From: JBLMZI01 sp050258755
Lineage (GTDB): Bacteria > Bacillota > Syntrophomonadia > Syntrophomonadales > DTU052
Direction: 5' to 3'
Assembly: GCA_050258755.1 (NCBI GenBank)
Contig: JBLMZI010000003.1
Location: 124,001 to 188,000 of the forward strand
Length of the DNA: 64,000 nucleotides
Below, one piece after another: positions 8,527 to 17,182 of the stretch. Below the pieces are notes generated by a model. The model worked only from the letters and a program-made list of their open reading frames with translations. It was not told where the DNA came from and searched no databases. Position numbers and translations under genes: made by a program. How positions within the stretch are numbered: position 1 is the stretch's first letter; every line of letters begins with the position of its first letter.

Positions 8527-9540
8527 CTACATAAAAAGCGAGTCGATGTCGCAGCTGCTTTTTACGCCGATTGTCTGATAATTGGCTTCAATCCAGGCGT
8601 CGGCTTGCGCGCGGCCGGCGTCCCGCAAAAAGGTAAGCCAATCCCAGCTCACATTCATCTTGCTGGAACTGTTAAACGGGTTTAACATATCGCCCGGGCT
8701 GATGTAATGAATGTTGGTCCGGACCAGGCTGCCGTTGTCGTCAAACCCTTTATCGATGATCTGGCTGACAAAGTTGATGGCCCGCATTTCCCGCATCAGG
8801 CTGGAGTTGAAGCTGATGTCGGTGGCCCGGTTCACAATATCGGCGATCCTGGTCGGGGCGATGGTCCAGTTAATACTGTCCACCTGAATCAGCATCAGGT
8901 CCTTGCAATGGGTGTTCTGGAACAGTGGAAACATGGCCGGATTGCCAATATATCCTCCATCCCAGTAGAGCTCGCCCCCAATCTCGACCGCCTGGAAAAA
9001 CTGCGGCAGGCATGCCGAAGCACAGACCGAATCGGCCGAAACTTCAGGGTTATCGAAGATTTTCACCTTACTGGTTCGGATGTTGGTGGCCGTTAAAAAA
9101 ATCTTATGGGCCTGATCGTTTTGTATCGCATCAAAATCGATCACATTCAATAAAAGATCCCTTAGGGGATTCAGATGGTTCGGATTCCATTCGTACGGGG
9201 AACAGGACATGGTCATCAGGGTAAAAGCCTTGAAAAAAGGGTTGTGATCGATGTTCCCCTTGCTGAACATCTTGTCGATGTAGGAAGGCTGGATGAGCGA
9301 GAGCCGCTGCGAGTCCGAGTTTTTCTTCCAGAATTCGGACAGCACGGCACGTGCACCCTCGTTCCCGCCTTTAATCAAACCATAGGTCAGGCAGGCCGCA
9401 TTGACGGCCCCGGCGCTGGTTCCAGAAACACCGATGATTTGAAGGTCCTTCTGTTCAAGCAGGCGGTCCAATACGCCCCAGGTGAAGGCGCCGTGGGAAC
9501 CACCGCCTTGCAAAGCAAGATTCAGCTGCTTATTTGCCAT
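8527..9540 (-). CDS. Patatin-like phospholipase
   Basis: 337 residues, starting at ATG 9540 after AGGAGG. The Ser-Asp dyad of patatins is present: oxyanion glycine loop QGGGSHGAF (about 11-19), nucleophile S42 in GVSGTSAG, and the DGG motif in LYWDGGYIGNP. This family hydrolyses acyl chains from membrane lipids. No signal peptide or membrane segment is visible, so it is probably cytoplasmic. It starts 12 bp after the cyclase gene ends on the same strand, so the two are probably co-transcribed; a lipase controlled by a cyclic-nucleotide signal is an inference only. Confidence 0.9.
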   Translation of the reverse strand: MANKQLNLALQGGGSHGAFTWGVLDRLLEQKDLQIIGVSGTSAGAVNAACLTYGLIKGGNEGARAVLSEFWKKNSDSQRLSLIQPSYIDKMFSKGNIDHNPFFKAFTLMTMSCSPYEWNPNHLNPLRDLLLNVIDFDAIQNDQAHKIFLTATNIRTSKVKIFDNPEVSADSVCASACLPQFFQAVEIGGELYWDGGYIGNPAMFPLFQNTHCKDLMLIQVDSINWTIAPTRIADIVNRATDISFNSSLMREMRAINFVSQIIDKGFDDNGSLVRTNIHYISPGDMLNPFNSSSKMNVSWDWLTFLRDAGRAQADAWIEANYQTIGVKSSCDIDSLFM

Positions 9541-9552
9541 TGATAGCGCCTC

Positions 9553-12309
9553 CTATTTTTCGTGGAACACCATGGCACCGTCCCACTCGCCCGAGCCTGA
9601 TTCCGCCTGAAGGCTGCGGCAGGCATCAAGATACAGTACCGCTGCCAGATCGTTGGGGTTGATGGCAAGCACGCGCTCGAAAGACTGAATCGCGCTGTCG
9701 AAGCAGCCGTCGATATATTGGCTGACGCCCTGGGTAAAATCAGAAGCGGTTCGGCTCTTTGCATCGGACAGCGAATCAAAATCGGTATACAGCTCATAAA
9801 TGCCAACCGGTTTTTGTTTTCCTTTTACCCGCACCCGGCCCAGGAATCGATGGGCGGCTTCATCAAAGCCGGGGGCCTGTTCGAGGGTGGTTTCGCTGAT
9901 GAGAATCCCGACACCGTACATTTTGGTCAACCCCTCAAGCCGGGAGGCCAGGTTGACCGCGTCAGCGATCACGGTCCCGTCAATGCGCTCCGATTCGCCG
10001 ACCACGCCCAGCATCAGGCTGCCAGTATGGATGCCGATGCCGATGTTGATTGCCTTTTCCCCGGCTCGGCCGCGCTGCTTGTTAAACCGTTTCAAGGTTT
10101 CGCGCATCTCGATCGCCGCGTACAGCGCGTCACTGGGTTTGCCCGGGAACAAAGCCATGATGGCGTCTCCGATATACTTGTCGATGAAACCGCCATTCTT
10201 GCGAATGATGGGCCCCATCATGCTCAGATATGAGTTGATGAACCGGAAGTTCTCTTCCGGTGACATGCCTTCCGAGAGATCGGTGAAAGAACGGATATCG
10301 GAAAACAGCACTGTCATTTCCTGACTGATTCCATCCCCGATGTCAACTTCGGTGACACTGCTTTTGCCCAAGAAGGTCAGAAATTGTTCGGGCACAAAGC
10401 GGTAATAGGATTGGCTGAGAACCGTTATGTCGTTGATATAGTTCTTGATGTATTGAGCCATGACGTTAAACCGCTCGCCAAGCTCCGCGATTTCGTCACG
10501 GGTCTCTATGTGTACTTTGGTGTCCCAGTTGCCGGCTGCAATTTCATTCACGCTGATCTGCAGGGTCCGGACGGACTTCAGGAGGAAGTAGGTCATCACA
10601 AAGAAAGCGGCCATGACAACGATAGTGATGAATAGGATCCCCCAGCCAAGGTATTGAATCAGCATCCGGCGGCTTTCCTGTTCAAAGCTGGTCCAGTCCA
10701 CGCCGGTCTCATAAATGCCGATGATGTTTTGCTGTTTGTCAAACAGCGGCCCCATAGCGAACATCCAGGAACCGTTTTCGTCCGAAGAGACCTGAGTAAT
10801 GATCTGACGTTCCTCCAATACCCGGTTGAATTCGTTCTGAATATCGATTGGCCGGTACATGTTCACACTGTTGTCATAATCAACAATCGCGTAAAGCTTG
10901 CCGTTTTCCAGTTTGTAGATCGCGCTGTACATGCCGTTGTTGGCAAGGGTTCCGGCATACGAAGAACCCAGGGTTCCCCGATTCATCTGGTCTTCAATGG
11001 TAACCCTGCGCAGTGCGGTGTAATCCGCATTCATGTAATCCCGAGGGCTGTTGATTCGCTCCAGATTGCCGGTATCAAGCAGGTTTTGCCCGATACGGGT
11101 TAAAACGATCAGTTTATCAAAAACCTCGGACTGCTGTTTGCCAGAAAAGCCCAGATACAGGTAGACCATTAAACAGGCCATACAGACAACCATCAGCGGG
11201 ACAAATACCGCAATCTGCTTGGTCCTGAGCGATACCTGCATCTGGGTCACACTGCGCACGAACTGCCAGAGGCCGAAGATCAGGGCGAGCAACAGCGTGA
11301 TCCCGACAAGCCAGATCATCGCGCGGGCCGCAATAATGCCTGCGCTATAGCGGGCACTATCAAAAACAAGATTGTCCTCGCCGTTCCGGCCGATCCGGAT
11401 CACCCGGCTGCTCAGCGCGGCAACCATCGTCCCGTTCGACAGCACGGAGATATCTTTAATCATGGATTGGGCACTGATGGATTCAGCTTTTAGGGTTCGG
11501 TTCGCCAGATCGAGCCGCTTGATTTCGTTCACAAAAGTGTCGATGAAACAGACTTCCTTGCCGTCCCATGTGACCCGGAGCCGGGCCGGGAAAGTTTTTA
11601 GGCTGTCCGCTTCGACCGGCGGGAAAATCAGCTCGGTCTGATTGGCTCCGGCAAAATGATAGATTTCACCGCGCTGGGTGCTGAAATAAACGGCCTTGGC
11701 TTCAGTCCCGGCGATTTCAGCCATATAAGCATTGGCAGGCAGGGTGCCAACCAACTGGGCAGATGGTTTTTGCTGATCGGGATTCAGGGTTTTCAGCCAG
11801 ATTTGATTTTCCATCAGATGAAGGAAGCAAATGGCGCTTCCCCGCGTCTGAAGGGCCTTGATCTTACCGACTCGGAGCGGGCGGTCCGCTTCAACGTATT
11901 CGGTATAGTAGACCTGACGGTCAAATTTGCCGGCATGGCTGAACCGGAAAATGCTTTCGGAATTGACATACATTCCGGTTTCATCAGGATTGGTGATCAA
12001 AACATACAGGTTTCCCTCAGGATCCACGGTAAAATCCTGAATGAGCGAATTGGCTGTCTCGGCAAAGTCCCGGACCAGGATTTTATAGCGGAAACCGCCG
12101 CGGGAATCAAAGCTTGCGATGGTGGAGCGTGAGTCGGTGATGACGTAATAATTCTCCGCAGCGTCGCAGACCACCCGCGATACATTTTTCAGCGGATAGA
12201 CGGTTTGGAAAGGGGAGTGATCGAGCAGCGCCCGGTTCGCGTAAACGAGCCACAGCGCTCCGATAACAAGGATGACGGCTAGTATCGGCTTTTTGAATCG
12301 ATTGATCAT
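9553..12309 (-). CDS. Receptor-type class III adenylate/guanylate cyclase
   Basis: 918 residues from ATG 12309, behind GGAAGGAG. Order: N-terminal membrane segment (about 8-25), a region of short beta repeats resembling an NHL/beta-propeller sensor (about 40-330), two close membrane segments (about 335-400), an extracytoplasmic Cache-like domain, another membrane segment (about 565-590), HAMP, then the cyclase domain. Both metal-binding aspartates are present: D671 in LFSDIRSFT and D715 in DKYIGDA. A TPR-like tail (SAIQSFERVLAINPN) ends the protein. It should make cAMP or cGMP in response to an external signal; the nucleotide cannot be assigned safely. The propeller-like region before the Cache domain is unusual. 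Confidence 0.88.
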   Translation of the reverse strand: MINRFKKPILAVILVIGALWLVYANRALLDHSPFQTVYPLKNVSRVVCDAAENYYVITDSRSTIASFDSRGGFRYKILVRDFAETANSLIQDFTVDPEGNLYVLITNPDETGMYVNSESIFRFSHAGKFDRQVYYTEYVEADRPLRVGKIKALQTRGSAICFLHLMENQIWLKTLNPDQQKPSAQLVGTLPANAYMAEIAGTEAKAVYFSTQRGEIYHFAGANQTELIFPPVEADSLKTFPARLRVTWDGKEVCFIDTFVNEIKRLDLANRTLKAESISAQSMIKDISVLSNGTMVAALSSRVIRIGRNGEDNLVFDSARYSAGIIAARAMIWLVGITLLLALIFGLWQFVRSVTQMQVSLRTKQIAVFVPLMVVCMACLMVYLYLGFSGKQQSEVFDKLIVLTRIGQNLLDTGNLERINSPRDYMNADYTALRRVTIEDQMNRGTLGSSYAGTLANNGMYSAIYKLENGKLYAIVDYDNSVNMYRPIDIQNEFNRVLEERQIITQVSSDENGSWMFAMGPLFDKQQNIIGIYETGVDWTSFEQESRRMLIQYLGWGILFITIVVMAAFFVMTYFLLKSVRTLQISVNEIAAGNWDTKVHIETRDEIAELGERFNVMAQYIKNYINDITVLSQSYYRFVPEQFLTFLGKSSVTEVDIGDGISQEMTVLFSDIRSFTDLSEGMSPEENFRFINSYLSMMGPIIRKNGGFIDKYIGDAIMALFPGKPSDALYAAIEMRETLKRFNKQRGRAGEKAINIGIGIHTGSLMLGVVGESERIDGTVIADAVNLASRLEGLTKMYGVGILISETTLEQAPGFDEAAHRFLGRVRVKGKQKPVGIYELYTDFDSLSDAKSRTASDFTQGVSQYIDGCFDSAIQSFERVLAINPNDLAAVLYLDACRSLQAESGSGEWDGAMVFHEK

Positions 12310-12460
12310 GCTTTGCTCCTTCCCGTGATCCGCTGGTGAAACGACAAATACCTCCAAAAAACAGTTCAATATGCAAAGCTGAAAATCCTTTTAATCCGCG
12401 GTTGCTTCCAAATCGGGCATTGCACGAAATGACGTATTTCCCGCTAACTTGAGCACACAC

Positions 12461-12488
12461 AAAAAAGCCGGGGTTTCCCCCGGCTTTT
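12461..12488 (-). terminator. Terminator of the SLH-protein gene
   Basis: AAAAGCCGGGG (12463-12473) pairs with CCCCGGCTTTT (12478-12488), followed on the minus strand by TTTTTTGTG. It lies 15 bp after the SLH gene stop. Confidence 0.85.
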
Positions 12489-12502
12489 GAACAATAAGGA
12501 AG

Positions 12503-13519
12503 TTACGGCTGCAAGCTGTATGTCTCCAATGCCTTCTGGAGTGCGTTCAAGGCTTCAGCGCGGGTCAGCGGCCGGTTCAAGACGGCGCTACCGTCAGTGC
12601 CCCACTTAACAACACCCCACCGCAGCAGATTCTCAATATATGGTCTTGCCCAGGCGGGAAGGGTGCCATGGGCCGTCAGTTCACGTTCGGTCGGCAATAC
12701 CGCTTTGCCCAGCAGCACAAATGCCTCTGCGTGGGTAATGGGGGCGTTCGGCCGAAGTTTTCGGCTCGGGTCTCCGGTCAGGATGCCGTTATCGACTAGA
12801 ATCTTTAGTCTGGCCTGGTCTTCGGCCGAAAGCGCTTGAACGTCGGTGAAGCGGTCGCTCAGTCGTTTCAAGGGCGCATATTCGGTGAGCTGGCTGTTAA
12901 AAGGCATGGTGATGGCGTAAAGGAACCGGCAGAATTCCAAACGGGTCATCGGCTGATTTGGAACGGCATGGAAATAGGATACCTGATCGGCGAGCTGGGC
13001 AATCCGAAGACTGCTCCGGTCCGCGCGGTCGTAATTGAAATCGATTGTCGCGACCTGGCCGGCCGGATCCACTTCTTGGATGATCAGTGTGATTGAGCGC
13101 GGCGTTGATGACGCAAACTGAACGCTGCCGGGCTGCAGCGCGTTTCTCTTGCCACCCACGGTCTCAGGACAGCTGAAGTAGTCCGCCGCCGTTTCCGCGA
13201 TAGGAAGCTGCATATAGGCGGTGCCGAGCGGCAGAACGGCCGTGACGCGGTGTCCGGGGACCGGGTTGGCCAGAATGCTGTTTTCGCCGGAGAGCCGAAT
13301 GGTTCCAAGCTTCTGATTCGTTCCCGCGGTTACTGTTGCAACGGTCCCGGATAACGGAAGCCCCGTTTCCGGGCTAAGTTTAATTGTTTTCGCGTCCGGA
13401 TCCATGAAGGTCACCTGAAGGAGGGTATCGGCCCAGGCCGCTTGGGGAATGATCAATGCCAGGCCCAACGAAACCGCCAGGAAGGCCATAAAGACAGCGA
13501 ATCGCGAGTGTTTGTACAT
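12503..13519 (-). CDS. Exported S-layer-homology (SLH) domain protein
   Basis: 338 residues from ATG 13519, after AAAGGTGG. The signal peptide ends near AAWA (about residue 30). An all-beta N-terminal domain of unknown function (about 35-180) is followed by SLH-type repeats (about 190-335) with the typical pattern MTRLEFCRFL, FTDV, NGILTGDPSRKLRPNAPITHAEAF and LNRPLTRAEALNAL. SLH modules hold proteins on pyruvylated secondary wall polymer or, in Negativicutes, link the outer membrane to peptidoglycan. The N-terminal domain is probably the working part; its ligand is unknown. Confidence 0.88.
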   Translation of the reverse strand: MYKHSRFAVFMAFLAVSLGLALIIPQAAWADTLLQVTFMDPDAKTIKLSPETGLPLSGTVATVTAGTNQKLGTIRLSGENSILANPVPGHRVTAVLPLGTAYMQLPIAETAADYFSCPETVGGKRNALQPGSVQFASSTPRSITLIIQEVDPAGQVATIDFNYDRADRSSLRIAQLADQVSYFHAVPNQPMTRLEFCRFLYAITMPFNSQLTEYAPLKRLSDRFTDVQALSAEDQARLKILVDNGILTGDPSRKLRPNAPITHAEAFVLLGKAVLPTERELTAHGTLPAWARPYIENLLRWGVVKWGTDGSAVLNRPLTRAEALNALQKALETYSLQP

Positions 13520-13555
13520 GGATAAGTACCACCTTTATTAATAAGCTCGGTTCCT

Positions 13556-13564
13556 ATTTTACCA
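13556..13564 (-). promoter_or_regulatory. Putative extended -10 promoter for the SLH gene
   Basis: On the minus strand TGGTAAAAT matches an extended -10 (TGnTATAAT) about 37 bp before the start codon. No convincing -35 box is present. Confidence 0.35.
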
Positions 13565-13786
13565 CAAACCGTCTTTTGAAAGGTAACCGAAGAGAGGGTC
13601 CGGATAGGGAAATATCGGATTTCCTGCAACAGACACCGCGTTTTTTAGCGGATTTGAGCAGAAGGAATCAGAAACCAAAGAGGCGAAACTATCAAACGGA
13701 TCTATCGTGAGCGTTCCGGGATGGTTTTGACAAAACCGAGAACGGATTGCAGCGGCGGATTTGCAGGAAGGAATGAGAAAACCTCA

Positions 13787-15289
13787 ATGAACAAGGACCG
13801 AACCGGACACGACCCGGGCCATCATGGTGCCGGGACACATAAAAATCCCCCGTCCTTTTTACAGCATGCCTGGGAGAAGCAGCGGCTGGCCGTATTGGGG
13901 CGGTACTTCGGAGCGGCCGGGCAGGAGGCAGGAACCGGACGGGATTACCGGAATCTGGTGCCGATTGTGCTGGTGCTTGTTTGTGTGCTCACATTTGTCT
14001 ATTGGCTGTACGGACCCGTCACTGATCGGGAAGAGAACCGGTATCGGGCACGGATTGCGTATCTGAACCAGCGCCAACTCTGGCTGGTGGAGCAGGGGTT
14101 TTCCCAGCCGGTGAAAACCGATGACCGGGTCAGCGAGATTGTTGGCTGGTCAAAAGACGGGCGCTGGTTGGCCTACTGTAAAAAAACGGCCGGCCGAAAA
14201 GGTGTTTATCTATGGGTGACTGACCATACCGGCCAGCGGCGCATGGCGGTTGATACGCGCCCGGTGGTTTGCCGGCCGCGCTGGGCGCCTGGAAACAGCG
14301 TTTTGGCATACTCGACCGGATCGCCCAGGAACCAGGCCCGCATGGACGGGAATCTAAAACTTGCCGCGCTCAAGAATGACACGATTGTCCGCAGCGCCGT
14401 CTGGCCTCCGGGCAGCGGACGGCTGATGGATCTGGCCTGGGCATCAGACGGCGCCGCGCTTTTTGTTTCAATGGAACGAACCGCCGCCGCACCCGCGGTG
14501 ATTGAGAAGGTTAAGCTAAAGGGGGTTCGGCAGACCGTCTATACTTTTGAACAAACCAATCCGGTATATGATCCGCTGCTGCTGCCCTTCGGCGCGACCG
14601 GTCTGGAGACCTCTCCGGATGGCCGGTGGCTGGTGTTTTTCGTACAGCCTGGTTCGGCGTCGCTGGCAGCCGACGGATGTGAGATTCGTTATCTGCCGAT
14701 TCGGGATAACGGTTCGCCAGGACTGCTTGGCACCGGACTCGCATATCCTGAATGGCTGGATTGGAGCAGTGATGGGGAACGTCTGGCGATGATCCTTGGA
14801 GCCGGCCGGGAAGCGTCTGCTTCGAAGGAATTAACGGTGTCGGACGCCCGGGAGCAGTGGAAGATCCATTCCCTGGGTACCGGCAGTACAGTGGATATGC
14901 TTCCGGCTTGGACGGCCAATCCGGAAGGCGGTCTGTTCTTCGTGCGCGGGCCGATGGCTTCGGAGCCGCTTGCGGCGAAAAAAGCGGGCCAGCCGGCGAT
15001 TCCAGGCCAGCAAATCTGGCAGTGGAAGCCTGACCAAAAAACGGAAGCGGTCACGCGGCCGCCGAAGGAACAGTCGGATCTGTTTCCTCAGCCGTCCCCG
15101 AATGGCCGAACCCTGATCTTCGTTCGGGCGACCAGTCTGAATCAGGGGCAGTTGATGCGAAAAGACCTTGCCAGCGGAAAAGAAACCGTGCTCATCGGGC
15201 AGCTCGGACATGATCCCGGATACTATTTCAATGAACTGCCTTCCTGGCTGCAGGTACACTGGGTGGATACGAAAACTGGAAGCCGTTAG
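13787..15289 (+). CDS. Membrane-anchored beta-propeller (TolB/PD40-like) protein
   Basis: 500 residues from ATG 13787, behind AAGGAATGAG; an in-frame ATG at 13721 has no good site. A basic/His-rich cytoplasmic head of about 60 residues precedes one membrane segment (LVPIVLVLVCVLTFVYWLYG). The outside part holds six or so PD40/WD-like blades with motifs WSKDGRWLAY, RWAPGNSVLAY, WASDGAALFV, SPDGRWLVFF, WSSDGERLAM and SPNGRTLIFV. Such propellers usually act as binding scaffolds; no enzyme motif is seen. The gene stands alone, upstream of a WYL regulator by 55 bp, so co-transcription is possible. Confidence 0.75.
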   Translation: MNKDRTGHDPGHHGAGTHKNPPSFLQHAWEKQRLAVLGRYFGAAGQEAGTGRDYRNLVPIVLVLVCVLTFVYWLYGPVTDREENRYRARIAYLNQRQLWLVEQGFSQPVKTDDRVSEIVGWSKDGRWLAYCKKTAGRKGVYLWVTDHTGQRRMAVDTRPVVCRPRWAPGNSVLAYSTGSPRNQARMDGNLKLAALKNDTIVRSAVWPPGSGRLMDLAWASDGAALFVSMERTAAAPAVIEKVKLKGVRQTVYTFEQTNPVYDPLLLPFGATGLETSPDGRWLVFFVQPGSASLAADGCEIRYLPIRDNGSPGLLGTGLAYPEWLDWSSDGERLAMILGAGREASASKELTVSDAREQWKIHSLGTGSTVDMLPAWTANPEGGLFFVRGPMASEPLAAKKAGQPAIPGQQIWQWKPDQKTEAVTRPPKEQSDLFPQPSPNGRTLIFVRATSLNQGQLMRKDLASGKETVLIGQLGHDPGYYFNELPSWLQVHWVDTKTGSR

Positions 15290-15344
15290 AAACGGCTTCG
15301 GGGGATGGTCCAAGCCGTAAGCATGGGGGAGAAGGAGAGAGAGC

Positions 15345-16283
15345 ATGCGTCTGGATCGGCTGCTCGCCATTGTGATTCTGCTGGTCAACCGGAAAAGCAT
15401 TCGCGCCCGGGAGCTTGCGGAGTTGTTTGAGGTTTCGGAAAGAACCATTTTTCGGGACATTGAGGCGATCAATCAGGCCGGCATTCCCGTGATTACCACG
15501 CCCGGCGCCCGGGGCGGCATCGGCCTGGCGGAAAACTACCGGATCGAGCAAAGCTTGCTGGCGTTGGACGACGTTGCCGCCATACTTGGGGCGCTGAAAG
15601 GCCTGAAGACTACTTTTGACGATGCCGGATTGGCGCAGACGATCGAGAAAATTCAAGGGTTGGTGCCGCATGCCAGGCTGGATGAACTGGCGGGCAAATC
15701 GGAACGGTTGGTGATCGATCTAAAGCCCTGGGGAGGGAACGAAGCGGTTCGGAAACGGATTGCCCTGATCAAGGAGGCCATCGAAGCCCAGCGACTGATC
15801 CGTTTTGGATATACCGGACCGGAAGGTGAGCGCACCGAGCGTGTGATGGAACCCTACCGGCTGCTGCTCAAAAGCCAGAATTGGTACGTGTACGGGTTTT
15901 GCGCCTTGCGGCAGGACTTCCGATTGTTTCGCGTATCCCGGATTCGCAATCTGCAGCTTGAGGGGGATTTCTTTACACCGCGGGAAAACCCGGCTGGCGA
16001 TTATCCCTGGGAGACTGAGTTTCTTGCCATCGAAACCACTGACGTGGTCCTGCGTTTTCGCCCTGAACTGCGGATTCTGGCCGAAGAGCACTTTCAGGGA
16101 ACGCCGATAGATGAGGAAGCGGATGGCTCGGTGATCGTGCGGATTTCACTGCCGGTCAATGAGTGGCTGTATGGCATGATTTTCAGCTATGCACAGGGTG
16201 TCGAAGTGCTGCGGCCGCCTGAAGTGAGGCGTGGCGTCCAAGAACGATTGGCGGCCATGGAAAAAATTTATCAAAGGCCGTAA
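15345..16283 (+). CDS. YafY-type transcriptional regulator (HTH-WYL)
   Basis: 312 residues from ATG 15345, after AGAAGGAGAGAG. The N-terminal DeoR-like helix-turn-helix (residues 1-60, ARELAELFEVSERTIFRDIEA) is followed by a WYL domain (about 140-220) and a C-terminal extension of the WYL_C type. WYL regulators sense small ligands or nucleic acids. A terminator overlaps its stop codon, yet the next gene (GyrI-like ligand-binding protein) is only 98 bp away, a pairing often seen for this regulator class. Confidence 0.88.
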   Translation: MRLDRLLAIVILLVNRKSIRARELAELFEVSERTIFRDIEAINQAGIPVITTPGARGGIGLAENYRIEQSLLALDDVAAILGALKGLKTTFDDAGLAQTIEKIQGLVPHARLDELAGKSERLVIDLKPWGGNEAVRKRIALIKEAIEAQRLIRFGYTGPEGERTERVMEPYRLLLKSQNWYVYGFCALRQDFRLFRVSRIRNLQLEGDFFTPRENPAGDYPWETEFLAIETTDVVLRFRPELRILAEEHFQGTPIDEEADGSVIVRISLPVNEWLYGMIFSYAQGVEVLRPPEVRRGVQERLAAMEKIYQRP

Positions 16284-16315
16284 AACATGACACAGGGTTG
16301 TCATGTTTTGTTTTG
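16282..16315 (+). terminator. Terminator overlapping the WYL regulator stop codon
   Basis: AAAACATGACA (16282-16292) pairs exactly with 16299-16309, followed by GTTTTG. The 5' arm begins within the TAA stop codon. Confidence 0.75.
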
Positions 16316-16380
16316 TACGATGAAAGCAGAAAGCCGCAGGACGTTCGGTGCGGCCTTAATAATTGGAGGTGCTTTCGAAG

Positions 16381-16842
16381 ATGAAAGAACAGGTGAAATC
16401 AAAGACAACGCTGGTAAACATTCAGCCGATCCCGGCCCGTACCCGTCGCGAGGTAGTCAAGGATTTCCCACAAGGCCTTCGCCGGATGATGGAAAGTGTG
16501 ATGAACGAGGTGATCACGACCGGCGGCACCATCGCAGGACCGCCCATGGTCCTGTATTACGATCAGGTATGGGATCTGGCCAAGGTGGATTTGGAAGTGG
16601 TGTGGCCGGTTGCCGGGCCCGACCAGGCGAACGGCATCGTTCCGGCGGTGACCGCGGCCAAGTACGTACATGTTGGGCCCTATGACAGCCTGACGCCGGT
16701 CTATGAGGCAATGTTCGAATGGATCGCGGAACACGGGTATCGCCCGCTTTGCCCGGTCCGGGAGGTGTACCCGAACGATCCGGGGACGACCCCACCCGAG
16801 CAGCTGCTCACGGAGATCATCCTGCCGGTTGAAAAGGCGTAA
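16381..16842 (+). CDS. GyrI-like / AraC effector-binding-domain protein
   Basis: 153 residues. ATG 16381 sits 10 bases after GGAGGT; an upstream in-frame TTG (16363) overlaps that site and is unlikely. It is a stand-alone SOUL/GyrI-like domain with the typical pieces PPMVLYYDQVW, YVHVGPYDSLTPVYEAMFEWI and REVYPNDPGTTPPEQLLTEI. This fold binds hydrophobic cations and small drugs in BmrR-type regulators; free-standing forms are binding or hydrolytic proteins. Its neighbour is a WYL regulator, suggesting a ligand-response role. Confidence 0.85.
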   Translation: MKEQVKSKTTLVNIQPIPARTRREVVKDFPQGLRRMMESVMNEVITTGGTIAGPPMVLYYDQVWDLAKVDLEVVWPVAGPDQANGIVPAVTAAKYVHVGPYDSLTPVYEAMFEWIAEHGYRPLCPVREVYPNDPGTTPPEQLLTEIILPVEKA

Positions 16843-16891
16843 GAAGAGGAAGCAAAACCGTTAAAACAACGATGTGCCGGCATAAGAGCTG

Positions 16892-17152
16892 CTAGCCGGA
16901 ACCCTGGATAAGGGCGAGCTTCTGGGACCGCGGGAGGCGTTTGATTTCGTATTCCCGTTTCAGGGCTTCCGATTTTCCGGGAACAGACTCGGTGTATAGC
17001 AGAGTGACAGGGGCGCGGCCGCGCGTATAGCGCGCCCCGCGCCCCTGGTTGTGCTTTCTGATTCGATCATCGAGATCGTTGGTGACGCCGGTATACAGAG
17101 TACCGTCTGAACAGCGGACGATATACACGATGTACGGGTTCGTTTCCAGCAT
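16892..17152 (-). CDS. GIY-YIG domain protein (YhbQ/UPF0213 type)
   Basis: 86 residues from ATG 17152, after GGAGG. It is a single GIY-YIG nuclease module: YIVYIVRCSDGTLYTGVTND, Arg in DRIRKHNQGRGARYTRGRAP and Glu in SEALKREYEIKRL. Small proteins of this family are structure-specific DNA endonucleases or have an unclear housekeeping role. It lies 30 bp downstream of typA on the same strand and is probably read from the same transcript. Confidence 0.9.
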   Translation of the reverse strand: MLETNPYIVYIVRCSDGTLYTGVTNDLDDRIRKHNQGRGARYTRGRAPVTLLYTESVPGKSEALKREYEIKRLPRSQKLALIQGSG

Positions 17153-17182
17153 CCGATCAGCCTCCGGTTTTACCAGGATGCG

